Source: Actinoalloteichus_B caeruleus (GTDB lineage Bacteria > Actinomycetota > Actinomycetes > Mycobacteriales > Pseudonocardiaceae). Taken from it: 64,000 nucleotides of DNA. The DNA lies in NCBI RefSeq assembly GCF_000718005.1, contig NZ_JODV01000001.1; one strand, written 5' to 3'. Under the pieces are notes generated by a model. That model had not been told where the DNA came from. It was given only the letters and a program-made list of their open reading frames with translations, and did no database searches. The position numbers were made by a program, and so were the translations under genes. Below are positions 17,382 through 26,235 of this stretch, one piece after another (the first letter of the stretch is position 1; the number at the start of each line of letters is the position of its first letter).

Positions 17382-19391
17382 TCAACTCGGGTGACTGCCG
17401 CCGTCGTCCCTGACCTCCAGTCCTCTGGACGGGCGGTAGACGACGAACACCGGGCGCCCCGCGACCATCTCCATCTCCGCCCGGCGGGGCTGGCGGGCGG
17501 CGGGCGAGGTCGGGTGGGTGGGTCCGGGGCTGGTCGGGACCTGCGAGGGGATGATCACCGCGTCCTCGCCGACCCGGTCCCAGCCGCGGTCGGTGACCGG
17601 GGAGGTGTCGGTGATCCGGCTGCGCCGCCCCGGTGGCAGCGCCGGTGAGCTGGTACTGGCCCGGACTCCTCCCTCGGGGGGGACGTTCGGGTCCGCGCGC
17701 GCCGCCGTGGCACCCACGGGCAGGGCCGCGGCAGCCGCCCGGCGGTCCAGCCGTTCGACGGCGGCGTTGACCGGGGGCACGGTCCCCTCGGGACGCACCC
17801 GTCCACGGCCCTGGACTGGCCCCGGCGTGGCGTCGTCCTCGCCTTCCCTGACCTGTTCCCAGAACCGGTCCTGCGGAGTGGTGTCCGGACGTTTGCGCCA
17901 CCGGGAGAGGAGCCCCTGGGGGGCGCCGGGGACACCGGCGCCCACGGCCCCGGCGGAGAGCTCGATCATCTGCCAGATCCGCCGGACGGGTTTGGCGATC
18001 ATGAACAGGACCAGGGTGATCAGGCCGGCCAGCAGCATCTGGGTGAGCAGGTCGAACCCTCGGGCCGGGCTGAACAGCCAGTTGAGCACCATGGTGTGCA
18101 GGCCGGCCAGCGCGGCCACGACCACCACGTTGAGCAGGGTGGCGCCGGCGGCGCGTCCGATCCGCCGGAGGATGTCGTGGTGGATCATGGCGACGAGACC
18201 GATGATCGGCCCGGCGAGGATGAGCACCCGCAACAGCACCTGGGCGAGGAGGATCGCCGCCTTGGCCAGCAGTTGGAACAGGGCGTAGGCGACGGACTGC
18301 ACCATCGCCAGGAACCCGGCGCCCATCCGGCTGCCGTCCACGCCCTGGAAGTAGCCGTAGGTGCTGCCCATCTGGGTGGCCAGTTCGTGGAACTCGGCCT
18401 TCTTCTCGTCGGGCGAGCCCGCGTCGAGGTTCTGGGCGACCTCGTCCTTGGTCCAGGCCTGGGCCCGCACCAGGTCCCTCCCGAGCTCCTCCGCCTGCGG
18501 CGCGTCGTTCGCCCCGAACTCCCCGCGTAGCCAGTTGTCGTAGATGACGTGTTGGTGCAGCACGCTGGGCAGCGCGTTGCGCTCGTCGACCCCGACCTCC
18601 TCCAGGAAGCCGCCCTGGATGGCGGAGGTGCCCTTGATGAGCAGGTCGTCGAGCAGGTGGGTGTAGATCAGCGGGGTCAGGTAGGTGGCGGCGGCCAGCC
18701 ACATGCCGGCCAGCGCCCAGAGCCCCCGTTTGCTGATCGTGGCCAGTTCGCCCCGCCAGATGTACCGGAACAGCAGCACGCCCAGCACGACGGCGACCAG
18801 GCCGAACCAGGGGGTGTAGACGGTGTTGTAGAGGGCGTTGGTCCCGGTGACGACGAGGTCGTCCAGGGGGGCCATCATGGTGCCGGTGAGCAGGGCGTAG
18901 TGCAGGCCGATGGTGGCGCCGACGATGTTCTTGCCCACGTTGAAGAGCTGGTTGCCCGCCCAGGTGTCGATGACCGCGTTCGGGTTGCGCATCCCCTCCG
19001 GGCCGCAGCCGAGGTCGTAGGTGTGCCAGACCAGACCGGCGTAGCCGACCTCGTCGTAGACCGTCCCGGGAACGCCTCGCCCGATCGGCGCCGGGTCGAG
19101 GGCGCCCACCATGCCGGCCCCGGGCCGCTCCGGGTTGGGGGCGATCCGGCAGCCGCTGTCCTGGGCGTGGGCCTGGCCACCGAGCACGACCTGCCCGGCG
19201 AGGATGAGGACGACGACGCCGAGCACCCCCCGACGGCGTCGTCCGGTGCGCCGTGCCAGCACTTCCTCCGGGGCCGGTGCGGTCGTGCCCGGCGGCGGGG
19301 CCTCCGCCCGCCGCGTGTCCCGTGCCCGCGTCCGCAGGGCCGCGAGGGCGACCAGCGCCCCCACGACCGCCAGCACGAGAACCGCCGTCAC
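17382..19391 (-). CDS. Polytopic VirB6/TrbL-like channel protein
   Basis: 669 residues. Two hydrophobic segments near the N-terminus, the second resembling a signal peptide ending AHAQD, precede an extracytoplasmic region and a block of membrane segments between about residues 150 and 420, such as VVLGVLLFRYIW and LILAGPIIGLVAMI. A 200-residue Pro/Arg-rich cytosolic tail follows. Topology and place after the VirB4 gene fit the VirB6/TrbL membrane channel of type IV secretion. The GTG start overlaps the VirB4 stop as GTGA, indicating translational coupling. Confidence 0.78.
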   Translation of the reverse strand: MTAVLVLAVVGALVALAALRTRARDTRRAEAPPPGTTAPAPEEVLARRTGRRRRGVLGVVVLILAGQVVLGGQAHAQDSGCRIAPNPERPGAGMVGALDPAPIGRGVPGTVYDEVGYAGLVWHTYDLGCGPEGMRNPNAVIDTWAGNQLFNVGKNIVGATIGLHYALLTGTMMAPLDDLVVTGTNALYNTVYTPWFGLVAVVLGVLLFRYIWRGELATISKRGLWALAGMWLAAATYLTPLIYTHLLDDLLIKGTSAIQGGFLEEVGVDERNALPSVLHQHVIYDNWLRGEFGANDAPQAEELGRDLVRAQAWTKDEVAQNLDAGSPDEKKAEFHELATQMGSTYGYFQGVDGSRMGAGFLAMVQSVAYALFQLLAKAAILLAQVLLRVLILAGPIIGLVAMIHHDILRRIGRAAGATLLNVVVVAALAGLHTMVLNWLFSPARGFDLLTQMLLAGLITLVLFMIAKPVRRIWQMIELSAGAVGAGVPGAPQGLLSRWRKRPDTTPQDRFWEQVREGEDDATPGPVQGRGRVRPEGTVPPVNAAVERLDRRAAAAALPVGATAARADPNVPPEGGVRASTSSPALPPGRRSRITDTSPVTDRGWDRVGEDAVIIPSQVPTSPGPTHPTSPAARQPRRAEMEMVAGRPVFVVYRPSRGLEVRDDGGSHPS

Positions 19392-22285
19392 GTCGGATCC
19401 CCCCGGTTGTCCCGGCGGGGCCGGCTGCCGGTGGACGGGGAGCCACCCGCGCCGACTCCGTTGAAGTACATGCTGTCCAGGCTGTCGTCCGCTCCGCCCG
19501 GCACGGTCGGGTCCAGGCCGTCCGTCTCGACCGGGTCCACCGCGGGTCGCGCCGCCTTCGGTTCCGCGGTGTGCCCCGGCGTGGTGTCCAGGGCGTCCCG
19601 CAGGTGCGCGAGGTGGGGGCCGGAGAAGTCGATGCGGATGCGCTCGACGCCGCCGGCACCGTCACCGAAGATGAACTGCCGGGGCGCCTGGTCCCGTTCG
19701 GTCGCCATCCGCTCGCCGCCGGGCCGGCGGCCCAGGCTGGCGACCACCTGCTCGTAGCCGGCTCCCACCGGCACCTTGAGCAGTCGCAGGGCGTCGGCCT
19801 GGGCGTCCTCGTCGTCGAGCCGTCCGATGAAGACGGAGTCCAACAGCGAGACGAATCCCTGGATCTTGAGGAAGTCGCCGGGGATCTGGCTGGACAGCAG
19901 CACCCGGACGTTCCACTTGCGGGAGTCCCGGGCGAAGCGGTTCATCAGCACGCGCCCGGTGGGCACCTCGGAGAGGAAGAAGGCCTCGTCGATCCAGACG
20001 CCCTTCCGTTCGGCCTTGGGGCGGTCGTAGATCGAACGCTGGGTGAGCCAGGCCGCGAGGTTGAGCAGCTCGACGCCGAGTGCCTCGGCGTCGGTCCAGT
20101 GCTCCCGGCCGACCCCGTCCTTCGGCATGGTCAGCCCGGCCATCGTCAACACGGTGAGCCGGTCGTCGCGCTGGTGGGAGTAGGGGTCGTCGTCGTACTC
20201 CGGGATCAGCAGCGACATGCGCTCACGCATCTCGTCCAGGAAGTCCGCCACGGCGAGGGCGTGTTCGCGGTGTTCGGTGGCGTCCCGCCGCAGGGCCTCG
20301 AAGACCAGGCCGGGGTGGGCGTCCGGCCGGCCGCCCACGTTCCGGACCGCGCGCAGCAGCACGATCCTGGTCTGGGCCAGGCGGGACACCTCGTAGGGCA
20401 GCAGTCCGGTGAGGACGTCCAGGACGAGGCGCCGCCTGGTCGCGGCGGACAGCGCGCGTTCCCTGCGCCAGGCCCGCTCCGGGTCGTCCTCGTCCGCGAA
20501 GTGTTCGAGCTGCGGCTCCGCGACCACCCGGTAGGGGTTCAGGATGCCGGGCTGGGCGTTGAGCAGGTTGATCGGCCGGGCGTACGGGCGCAGCTCGGGG
20601 AGTTCGCAGAGCGCCGCCAGCGGCCCGGACGGGTCCAGCAGGGTCCAGTGCGCGCCGGCGCGGAGCGTCTTGTAGACGACGCCGCCGCCCAGGAAGGACT
20701 TGCCGCCGCCGAGCCCGGCGACCAGGGCGGACAGCCCGGAGCCGTCCCGCACCTCCTGGGCCATCCAGGGGTCCCAGGCGACGGGGCGGCGGGTCGCCGT
20801 GCAGGTCTCGCCGAGCAGGATGCCCCGGCGGTCGCCGACGTCGGCGGTGGCGGCCGGGACCGCCGAGGCCGCCCAGATGACCGAGCCCCGGCGGAGGTAG
20901 GCGCTGGAGGCCAGCGGTTCCCCGGGGATGAACTCCCTGGCGAGGGCGTACTGCCCCTCCGGGTGCTCGATGGCGATCTTGGGCTTGTAGAGGTCGAGGA
21001 TCTGCTGGGCCAGCCGCAGCGCGTCCCGTTCGGTCGGTCCGGACACCGCGAGCCGCCACCAGGACCGCACCCGGGTGGCCAGGGCGGTGAACCCGGTGGT
21101 CATCTCGTCGTCGATCTCCAGCACCCTCGACGCCTGCCGGGCCAGCGACTGGGGCGGCTCCAGCTCGTGCTCGTCGGTGTAGTGCCGGACCTGCGACCGC
21201 ACCTTGTTCATCTGGCGCTGGAGTTCACCGGAGACGTCCTCCGGGCGCCGCACGTAGATCCGCGCCGACCACTCCACCGGGGCGGGCAGCCGGTCGGAGC
21301 GCTGCATCCACGGGTCGTCGACCTCGGGGATCTGGAGGCCGTGGGTCATCCCCACCGTCAGGACGGCGACGTGCCGGGTCATCCCCGCGTTGGACCCGGT
21401 GCGGCCGCGCACGGTCACCGTCGGGGAGTAGGGCTCCTGGTGCAGGTCGGCGGCGTCGGTGAAGGAGGCGAGGTCCTCCGGTTCCCAGGTGGAGCCCGGC
21501 ACCGCGGGCATGTTGCGCGGTGCCGGCAGCCCCAGCGAGCAGGAGCGGTGCATCAGCCAGGACATCTCCTCGGCCGTGACGGGAGCGCCCTCCAGCCCGC
21601 TGCCGCCGATCACCTGGTCGAGGTGTTCGATCTCGCTGTCGAGCGCGACGAGCTCGGCGTCCACGGCCTCGGGGAAGATCCGGCGGAGCACGGGGGCGGC
21701 GCGTTCGACGGCCCGGTCGAGGGCGTTGCGGGTCTGCACCTGGACTCCGATGTAGACCTCCTTCTCCGCCATCGACCGGCCCATCAGCTGCTGCTGCTCG
21801 CCGACCATGTAGTCGTCGAAGGACATCGCGCCGGGGCTGTCCGGCGGCCGGCCCACCGCGTTGTGGACGTGCGCCTCGGCCCACATCCGGATGGGGTAGG
21901 GCCGGGTGGTGACGCGCAGGTGCAGCCACCGGCCCTGGAGTTCGGAGTACTGGCCGGCGATGGCCTGGATCAGGTCCTGCCGCTGCGAGTCGGAGCGGAA
22001 GGACCACCGCTGCGGGGCGAGCCGGTACCACGCGTAGACGTCCTGCCCGGTGCGCAGCAGGTGGCCGTCGATGCTGCGCGCGTTGATGGACGGCGTGTAG
22101 CTGGGGATCACCGTTTCCCCGGGCAGCCGGCGCGCCTTCTTGCCCGAGGGGCGGCCGCGCTGCTGCTCCACCGGTGGCAGCGGTGGCTCCGCGTGCCGTC
22201 TCGCGGTGTTGCCGCCGCGAGCGGTCTGCCGCTGGGCGGCGCCCCCTCGGGAACCTCGGTTCCTATCGCGCCGACGTCGGAACAC
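19388..22285 (-). CDS. VirB4-like type IV secretion ATPase
   Basis: About 965 residues. An N-terminal domain of some 500 residues precedes a FtsK/VirB4-type motor domain with Walker A GLGGGKSF near residue 523 and Walker B GVWIDEAFF near 763, followed by SSQIPGDFL. VirB4 ATPases power assembly of the T4SS and bind the inner-membrane channel. The sequence resembles the actinobacterial SCO6880-type family as I remember it. AGGAGG lies before two successive GTG codons (22288 and 22285); 22285 has the better spacing. The start lies inside the 3' end of the upstream gene (23-bp overlap). Confidence 0.9.
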   Translation of the reverse strand: MFRRRRDRNRGSRGGAAQRQTARGGNTARRHAEPPLPPVEQQRGRPSGKKARRLPGETVIPSYTPSINARSIDGHLLRTGQDVYAWYRLAPQRWSFRSDSQRQDLIQAIAGQYSELQGRWLHLRVTTRPYPIRMWAEAHVHNAVGRPPDSPGAMSFDDYMVGEQQQLMGRSMAEKEVYIGVQVQTRNALDRAVERAAPVLRRIFPEAVDAELVALDSEIEHLDQVIGGSGLEGAPVTAEEMSWLMHRSCSLGLPAPRNMPAVPGSTWEPEDLASFTDAADLHQEPYSPTVTVRGRTGSNAGMTRHVAVLTVGMTHGLQIPEVDDPWMQRSDRLPAPVEWSARIYVRRPEDVSGELQRQMNKVRSQVRHYTDEHELEPPQSLARQASRVLEIDDEMTTGFTALATRVRSWWRLAVSGPTERDALRLAQQILDLYKPKIAIEHPEGQYALAREFIPGEPLASSAYLRRGSVIWAASAVPAATADVGDRRGILLGETCTATRRPVAWDPWMAQEVRDGSGLSALVAGLGGGKSFLGGGVVYKTLRAGAHWTLLDPSGPLAALCELPELRPYARPINLLNAQPGILNPYRVVAEPQLEHFADEDDPERAWRRERALSAATRRRLVLDVLTGLLPYEVSRLAQTRIVLLRAVRNVGGRPDAHPGLVFEALRRDATEHREHALAVADFLDEMRERMSLLIPEYDDDPYSHQRDDRLTVLTMAGLTMPKDGVGREHWTDAEALGVELLNLAAWLTQRSIYDRPKAERKGVWIDEAFFLSEVPTGRVLMNRFARDSRKWNVRVLLSSQIPGDFLKIQGFVSLLDSVFIGRLDDEDAQADALRLLKVPVGAGYEQVVASLGRRPGGERMATERDQAPRQFIFGDGAGGVERIRIDFSGPHLAHLRDALDTTPGHTAEPKAARPAVDPVETDGLDPTVPGGADDSLDSMYFNGVGAGGSPSTGSRPRRDNRGDPT

Positions 22286-22721
22286 CACGAACCTCCTTGG
22301 TCCGGGAGCGGCCGCGCGCCTGGCGCCGGCGGGCCGACTTCCTGGTGGCCCGCTTCGGTCGCGGGCGGCCGTTCCTGACCCTCACCCGCGACGCGCTCAC
22401 CGCGCCGCCCCTTCCGGAATGTCGTTGTCTGGGTGCGGTCAGTTCTCGCGCCCACAGCGCCATGACCGAGCCGAACGGCCGTTCGTGGCTGATCCGCGAA
22501 CAGATGATCTTGGTGAGCACGATCGTGATCACCACGGCCCAGGCCGTGGAGAAGAACCCGAACCCGATCCCCATCTGCCGTTCGACGGTCAACACCGCGA
22601 GGAAGACGAACAGGCCGACTCCCCACGCGACGTACCGCGCGCGCCAGGGGAAGGTCGCGCGGGGCGGGCCGAGCCAGACGGCATCGACCCGGTAGATCTC
22701 GTCGTCAGTGCGGATGCGCAC
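22263..22721 (-). CDS. PrgI/VirB3-like small membrane protein
   Basis: 152 residues with two membrane segments (YVAWGVGLFVFLAVLTV and FGFFSTAWAVVITIVLT) and a very basic C-terminal tail. In Gram-positive T4SS the PrgI/VirB3-like protein directly precedes VirB4, as here. Two basic-tailed segments and the position support the role; no catalytic residues are expected. GTG 22721 begins 3 bases after the stop of the pilin-like gene. Confidence 0.75.
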   Translation of the reverse strand: MRIRTDDEIYRVDAVWLGPPRATFPWRARYVAWGVGLFVFLAVLTVERQMGIGFGFFSTAWAVVITIVLTKIICSRISHERPFGSVMALWARELTAPRQRHSGRGGAVSASRVRVRNGRPRPKRATRKSARRRQARGRSRTKEVRGVPTSAR

Positions 22722-22724
22722 GGC

Positions 22725-22994
22725 TCACCCTGGGCTGGCGGCGAACAGGCCCGCGATCCACTCACCGATGCTCACACCGGCTCCCGTCACGGCGAGCCCG
22801 ATGACACCGAGCGCGATCAGGACACCGCCGACCCGGCGCATGACACCGGCGTTGTCACCCTGCCCGCCGCCCAACCACAGCATCAGGATGGCCACGGTGA
22901 GCAGCAGGAGCGGAACGATGTTGCCGATGATCCAGTCGGTGAGCCCGGTGGTCTCCAGGCTGGTGGCGATCATCGTGGAAGCCGTGGCGGTCAT
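22725..22994 (-). CDS. Pilin-like (VirB2/TrbC-type) two-helix membrane protein
   Basis: 89 residues with two hydrophobic helices (WIIGNIVPLLLLTVAILMLW and VGGVLIALGVIGLAVTGAG) separated by a short loop with GDNAG. Size, topology and position as the first gene of the operon fit a VirB2/TrbC-like subunit. A classical signal peptide is not obvious. ATG 22994 is preceded by CAGGAG. This is the promoter-proximal gene of an operon running to at least 15203. Confidence 0.7.
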   Translation of the reverse strand: MTATASTMIATSLETTGLTDWIIGNIVPLLLLTVAILMLWLGGGQGDNAGVMRRVGGVLIALGVIGLAVTGAGVSIGEWIAGLFAASPG

Positions 22995-24388
22995 GGTCCT
23001 AACTCCTGAAGGCGAGGAGCGCTGTCGGCGTCACCGGGACTGGTGGCCTCGGCGACTGTGGGCACTGTCGAGTACAACACGCCACTGTGACAAGGGGTAG
23101 TGGCGCCAGTGCCGGCTGTCGGCCCAACGGCGTCCCCTCCGACCCAGGTCACATGCATTTCTGGCTCCACCCATCATCGGCACGGCGGACGGCGACGTCA
23201 CTGCTCGGCCCGGGATTCTCCCGACTGCCGGGCGGTTTCACTCACTTGCGAGCTGGTGGTGACCCACCGTGGTAGGACCGGGTGGCTCGTGGTGTGGCGG
23301 CCAGAACGCCGCCGCATCCCCTGCCACCGCCGGTCGTCCACAACGGCCTGGTCGCGGACGCGCGCGGTTGTTTCGGGCACCCCGAAGCCGTGGAACGATC
23401 GGGGTCCCCGTGCGTCCCACTGGTTCCGGATCCCCTGCCGGGCAACGACGGGAGGCCGTTCCTCCGGCCGGGAACGGTTCCAGGCTACCTGAGACGATCT
23501 TCACACCGCACGACTCCAACCAGGGCTACCTGGTCCCGATGGGACGGTCACGGCGGGCGATGTCCGGCGGCGGTGGGGGTATCCGCGCAGTTCCCGGGCA
23601 TGCCGGCGCTCGCTCGGCGGCGGATCGTCCCGAGTTCGGCTTTGAGCCAGCCCACACTCAACCACCCGGATGGCCCAGTACACCGGGCCGGACAGCGCAT
23701 TCGGTGCTGATCCACCGCACCCGGGGGAGCTCGTGGTCGTCGGGAGCCTCGGGTGGGACGGCCCAGCCGCCCGCTCCCGGTGGGACGCGGAGACCGGGGG
23801 AACCGGCGGGCGGTGTCCTCTGGGGCCGAACCCGGGCCCGGGAGACCCGGCCGTCACCGCGCCGGGCACGCACGGCCCCGAGGAGGAACCGGCTTCGGTG
23901 GGCCGGGGACGGCGTCCGCCAACCGGGATGCCGAGGGGGCGACCACCGTGGTCGCTCCCTCGTGCCTCGGTAGGAAAGCGGTGCTCCGAGGGCCGCGTGA
24001 CCGGAACCGCCTCCGCCTCGACGCACGTCCCCGGGATGGCGGGTGCCGGCGGGCGGCGGGCGAGAGGTCCCCGGCACGTGGCCGACCCTCGACCCGGGCA
24101 CTGACGGCCCCGGACCGCGTCATCGGGAACCGCTGGACCCGGTCCTCGGGGGTTCGGCCCGGCACACCGGCCCGGCACACCGGCTCGGCACACCGGCGCC
24201 GTTCCCGGGGCTGGGCCGCGCGGCGGCGGGCCTCCTCGTCGGGGTGCGCCGTCTCCCCCGGTGGGCGCGGTTCTCGCGCTCCCTCCCCGGGCGGCGGTGC
24301 GTCTCGTCGGCGGGGACCGAGCCCGGCGGGGAGGGGACGACGCGGACTCCAGCGCGGAGTTCCCGGGGCGCGAGGAACGAGCTGCCGG
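22995..24388. other. 1.4-kb stretch without a recognisable gene
   Basis: The first roughly 150 bases must contain the promoter of the T4SS-like operon. The rest holds long but unconvincing open frames on both strands: Arg/Pro/Gly-rich translations with no domain and no good ribosome binding sites. The 23.1-23.7 kb part is somewhat less GC-rich than coding neighbours. A short 13-bp triple repeat is annotated separately. Decayed mobile or gene material is possible, but I cannot identify any. Confidence 0.5.
24158..24196. repeat. Three tandem copies of a 13-bp unit
   Basis: CCCGGCACACCGG occurs twice exactly and once with a single change (CTCGGCACACCGG), head to tail. It lies in the gene-poor stretch and has no visible function. 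Confidence 0.8.
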
Positions 24389-24577
24389 TCAGAGCGCGAG
24401 TCGCCGGGCGTGCCACCACGACCACTGGTGGTGCGCCGGTCTCTCCTCCCTGTCCCTCGTCGCTCGGGGAGTGCGACCGGGGCCGCCGTGCCCACCGCGC
24501 GCGTGCGCGTCGCTCATGGGCCGGTGGTGCCGGCTCGTGGTGGCGTCGATCAGGGCGAGTTCCGTCCAGGCGTCCAT
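24389..24577 (-). CDS. Small unknown protein downstream of the ArsR regulator
   Basis: 62 residues starting MDAWTELALIDATTSRHHR, rich in His, Arg and Trp, ending WWHARRLAL. A well-placed GGAGAG ribosome binding site lies 5 bases before ATG 24577, and the gene follows the ArsR gene on the same strand by 77 bases. No known domain is visible. It is too short to be certain, but the start context is better than that of other small frames nearby. Confidence 0.5.
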   Translation of the reverse strand: MDAWTELALIDATTSRHHRPMSDAHARGGHGGPGRTPRATRDREERPAHHQWSWWHARRLAL

Positions 24578-24654
24578 GGTTCTCTCCGGTTTCTCCGGTG
24601 TGGGGTGGCCCCGAGTGGGTGCCACGGTGGGCAGGGGTGTCGAGGGGGCGCGGT

Positions 24655-25248
24655 TCAGCCGCCGTTGGGCGGCGACGGCTCCGGCCCGACACCGGGCCGG
24701 CGCGTCATACCGAGGACGAGGCGCACCTGGCTGGCGCCATCGGGGCGGGCGTCGCGGTTCTCCAGCCGGTCGGTGAAGCGTTCGAGGACCCGCATCAGGT
24801 CCCGGCGGAGCTCGCGCATCTCCTCGAGGGTGACGAAGGTGGTGGCGCTGACGACGCCCGTCGCCTCCCGCCACCCCTCCGGCTCGCGGGCCCGGGTGCG
24901 GATGCCCTGCCGGAGGATGTCGAAGTCGTGTTCGAGGAACGCCTCGGTGGCCGCCTCGCTCGCCAGGTCGGACTCGTCGTCGGCTCCGTCGATCACCAGG
25001 GTCTGGTGGAAGCTGGCGAGCCGCCAGGGCTTCTCCCTGCCGCCGTCACCGGCCTGCTCGACGTAACCGTGCCTGGCGAGCGTGCGGAGGTGATACGAGC
25101 AGTTCGCCACGCTCTCCCCCAGCACGGCCGAGCACTGGGTGGCGGTCCGATCGCGTTCCGCCAACAGGTCCATCAGCGCGATGCGGACGGGGTGCGCCAG
25201 TGCCCGGAGCGCCTTCGGGTCTCGGCGACCCTCCCTGTTCTCTGCCAT
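24655..25248 (-). CDS. ArsR-family transcriptional regulator
   Basis: 197 residues. The N-terminal winged helix-turn-helix reads RALAHPVRIALMDLLAE, then TATQCSAVLGESVANCSYHL and LARHGYVEQA. A C-terminal helical region of about 100 residues probably forms a dimer or sensor domain. No cysteine pair typical of metal-sensing ArsR proteins is visible, so it may respond to a small molecule. A transporter is the usual partner but none is adjacent; only a small gene follows. A start at ATG 25254 is also possible. The inverted repeats just upstream suggest autoregulation. Confidence 0.85.
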   Translation of the reverse strand: MAENREGRRDPKALRALAHPVRIALMDLLAERDRTATQCSAVLGESVANCSYHLRTLARHGYVEQAGDGGREKPWRLASFHQTLVIDGADDESDLASEAATEAFLEHDFDILRQGIRTRAREPEGWREATGVVSATTFVTLEEMRELRRDLMRVLERFTDRLENRDARPDGASQVRLVLGMTRRPGVGPEPSPPNGG

Positions 25249-25265
25249 GACCACAGACTACTTCT

Positions 25266-25306
25266 CGCAACACTTGTTGCGCAACACTTCTTTCGAAACA
25301 GGTGTT
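25266..25306 (-). promoter_or_regulatory. Probable ArsR operator cluster
   Basis: Upstream of the ArsR start are two exact direct copies of CGCAACACTT (25266-25275, 25280-25289), the overlapping palindrome TGTTGCGCAACA (25275-25286), and two AACA-NN-TGTT elements (25269-25278 and 25297-25306). The stretch is notably A+T-richer than its surroundings. It is probably the regulator's own operator/promoter (inference). Confidence 0.55.
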
Positions 25307-25627
25307 GTTCATGCCGGTTCCCCTCCCCAGGAGGGCACGGAGGGGAGCGCACCGGGGACCGGCCAGGAGACGCGACCACTGCTCACCACCACCCGACGCG
25401 CGGTGGGACGTCCGGCGGACCGGCGGAGGGTGGGACACGGGGGCGACGGGGGCGGGCGATCCGCGGCCGCGGTCGACCCGCCGCCGCCCGAGGGGCCGCG
25501 CCGCCAGCTCCCGCACGGCACGGGAGGACGACGGGGGGAGCACGGGGGGTCGACGGGCACACGGCTCAAGGCGGGGCCGGGAACACTCCCCTCGGCACCA
25601 GGCCGGCCGCCACCCGGCGACCGACGA
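25307..25627. other. Gap between ArsR operator and rnpB, nothing recognised
   Basis: About 320 GC-rich bases with open frames in every phase and no domain, ribosome binding site or repeat that I can support. Confidence 0.45.
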
Positions 25628-25647
25628 CGGCGGGCGATCGCCCGCCG
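25628..25647 (-). terminator. Probable rnpB terminator hairpin
   Basis: A perfect 20-bp palindrome centred on GATC (8-bp stem, 4-nt loop) lies about 28 bases past the mature 3' end of rnpB on the minus strand. Confidence 0.55.
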
Positions 25648-25675
25648 CTCGCGGGCGCACGGACCGAGAAGGGGG

Positions 25676-26069
25676 GACGAGTCGACCTGTAAGCCGGATT
25701 CTGTGACCACCGGACCTCTCGGTCCAACGGCCGGCGACCATCCATCTAGACCTGCCGTCACCGACAGGCTCCAGCGGCCTACCCGCGAACTCGGGCGGGC
25801 AGCCCTCGAACGTTCGCGCAGGCGGTCTCCCGCCCTCTTGGCCTTGCTCCGGGTGGGGTTTACCGAGCCACCCCGGTCACCCGGGGTGCTGGTGGTCTCT
25901 TACACCACCGTTTCACCCTTACCCGGTCCGCCGAGGCGGACCGGGCGGTCTGTTTTCTGTGGCACTGTCCCGCGGGTCGCCCCGGGTTGCCGTTAACAAC
26001 CACCCTGCCCTGCGGAGTCCGGACTTTCCTCGACGACGCGGCGCGCCGTCGCGGCCGCCCGGCCGACTC
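25676..26069 (-). ncRNA. rnpB: RNase P RNA, bacterial class A
   Basis: About 394 nt. Read on the minus strand, the molecule begins GAGTCGGCCGGGCGGCCGC and ends in the conserved CCGGCTTACAGGTCGACTC, so P1 pairs GAGTCG with CGACTC. Other hallmarks are GAGGAAAGTCCGGACTCC, ACAGTGCCACAGAAAACAG, GGTAAGGGTGAAACGG, TGTAAGAGACCACCAG and TAGATGGATGG. It is the catalytic RNA that matures tRNA 5' ends. Boundaries are within a few bases. Confidence 0.97.
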
Positions 26070-26235
26070 ATCCCCCCGTTCAGTCTAGTGGCCGGGCGCG
26101 GAGCGAGCGGCACGCGGCCGACCGGCCCACCCCACCAGGAGATCCGACGCGGAGCGGCGGACCGCGTCACAAGGCCGCTGCGATCCGACCGTTCACCCTG
26201 TGGATGGTCCGACCCGGTGCGGCAGGATGACCACC

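Noticed and set aside
19253..22378. Long plus-strand open frame opposite the VirB4 gene
   Set aside because: The translation is His/Gly/Val-rich mirror sequence; VirB4 motifs on the minus strand are decisive.
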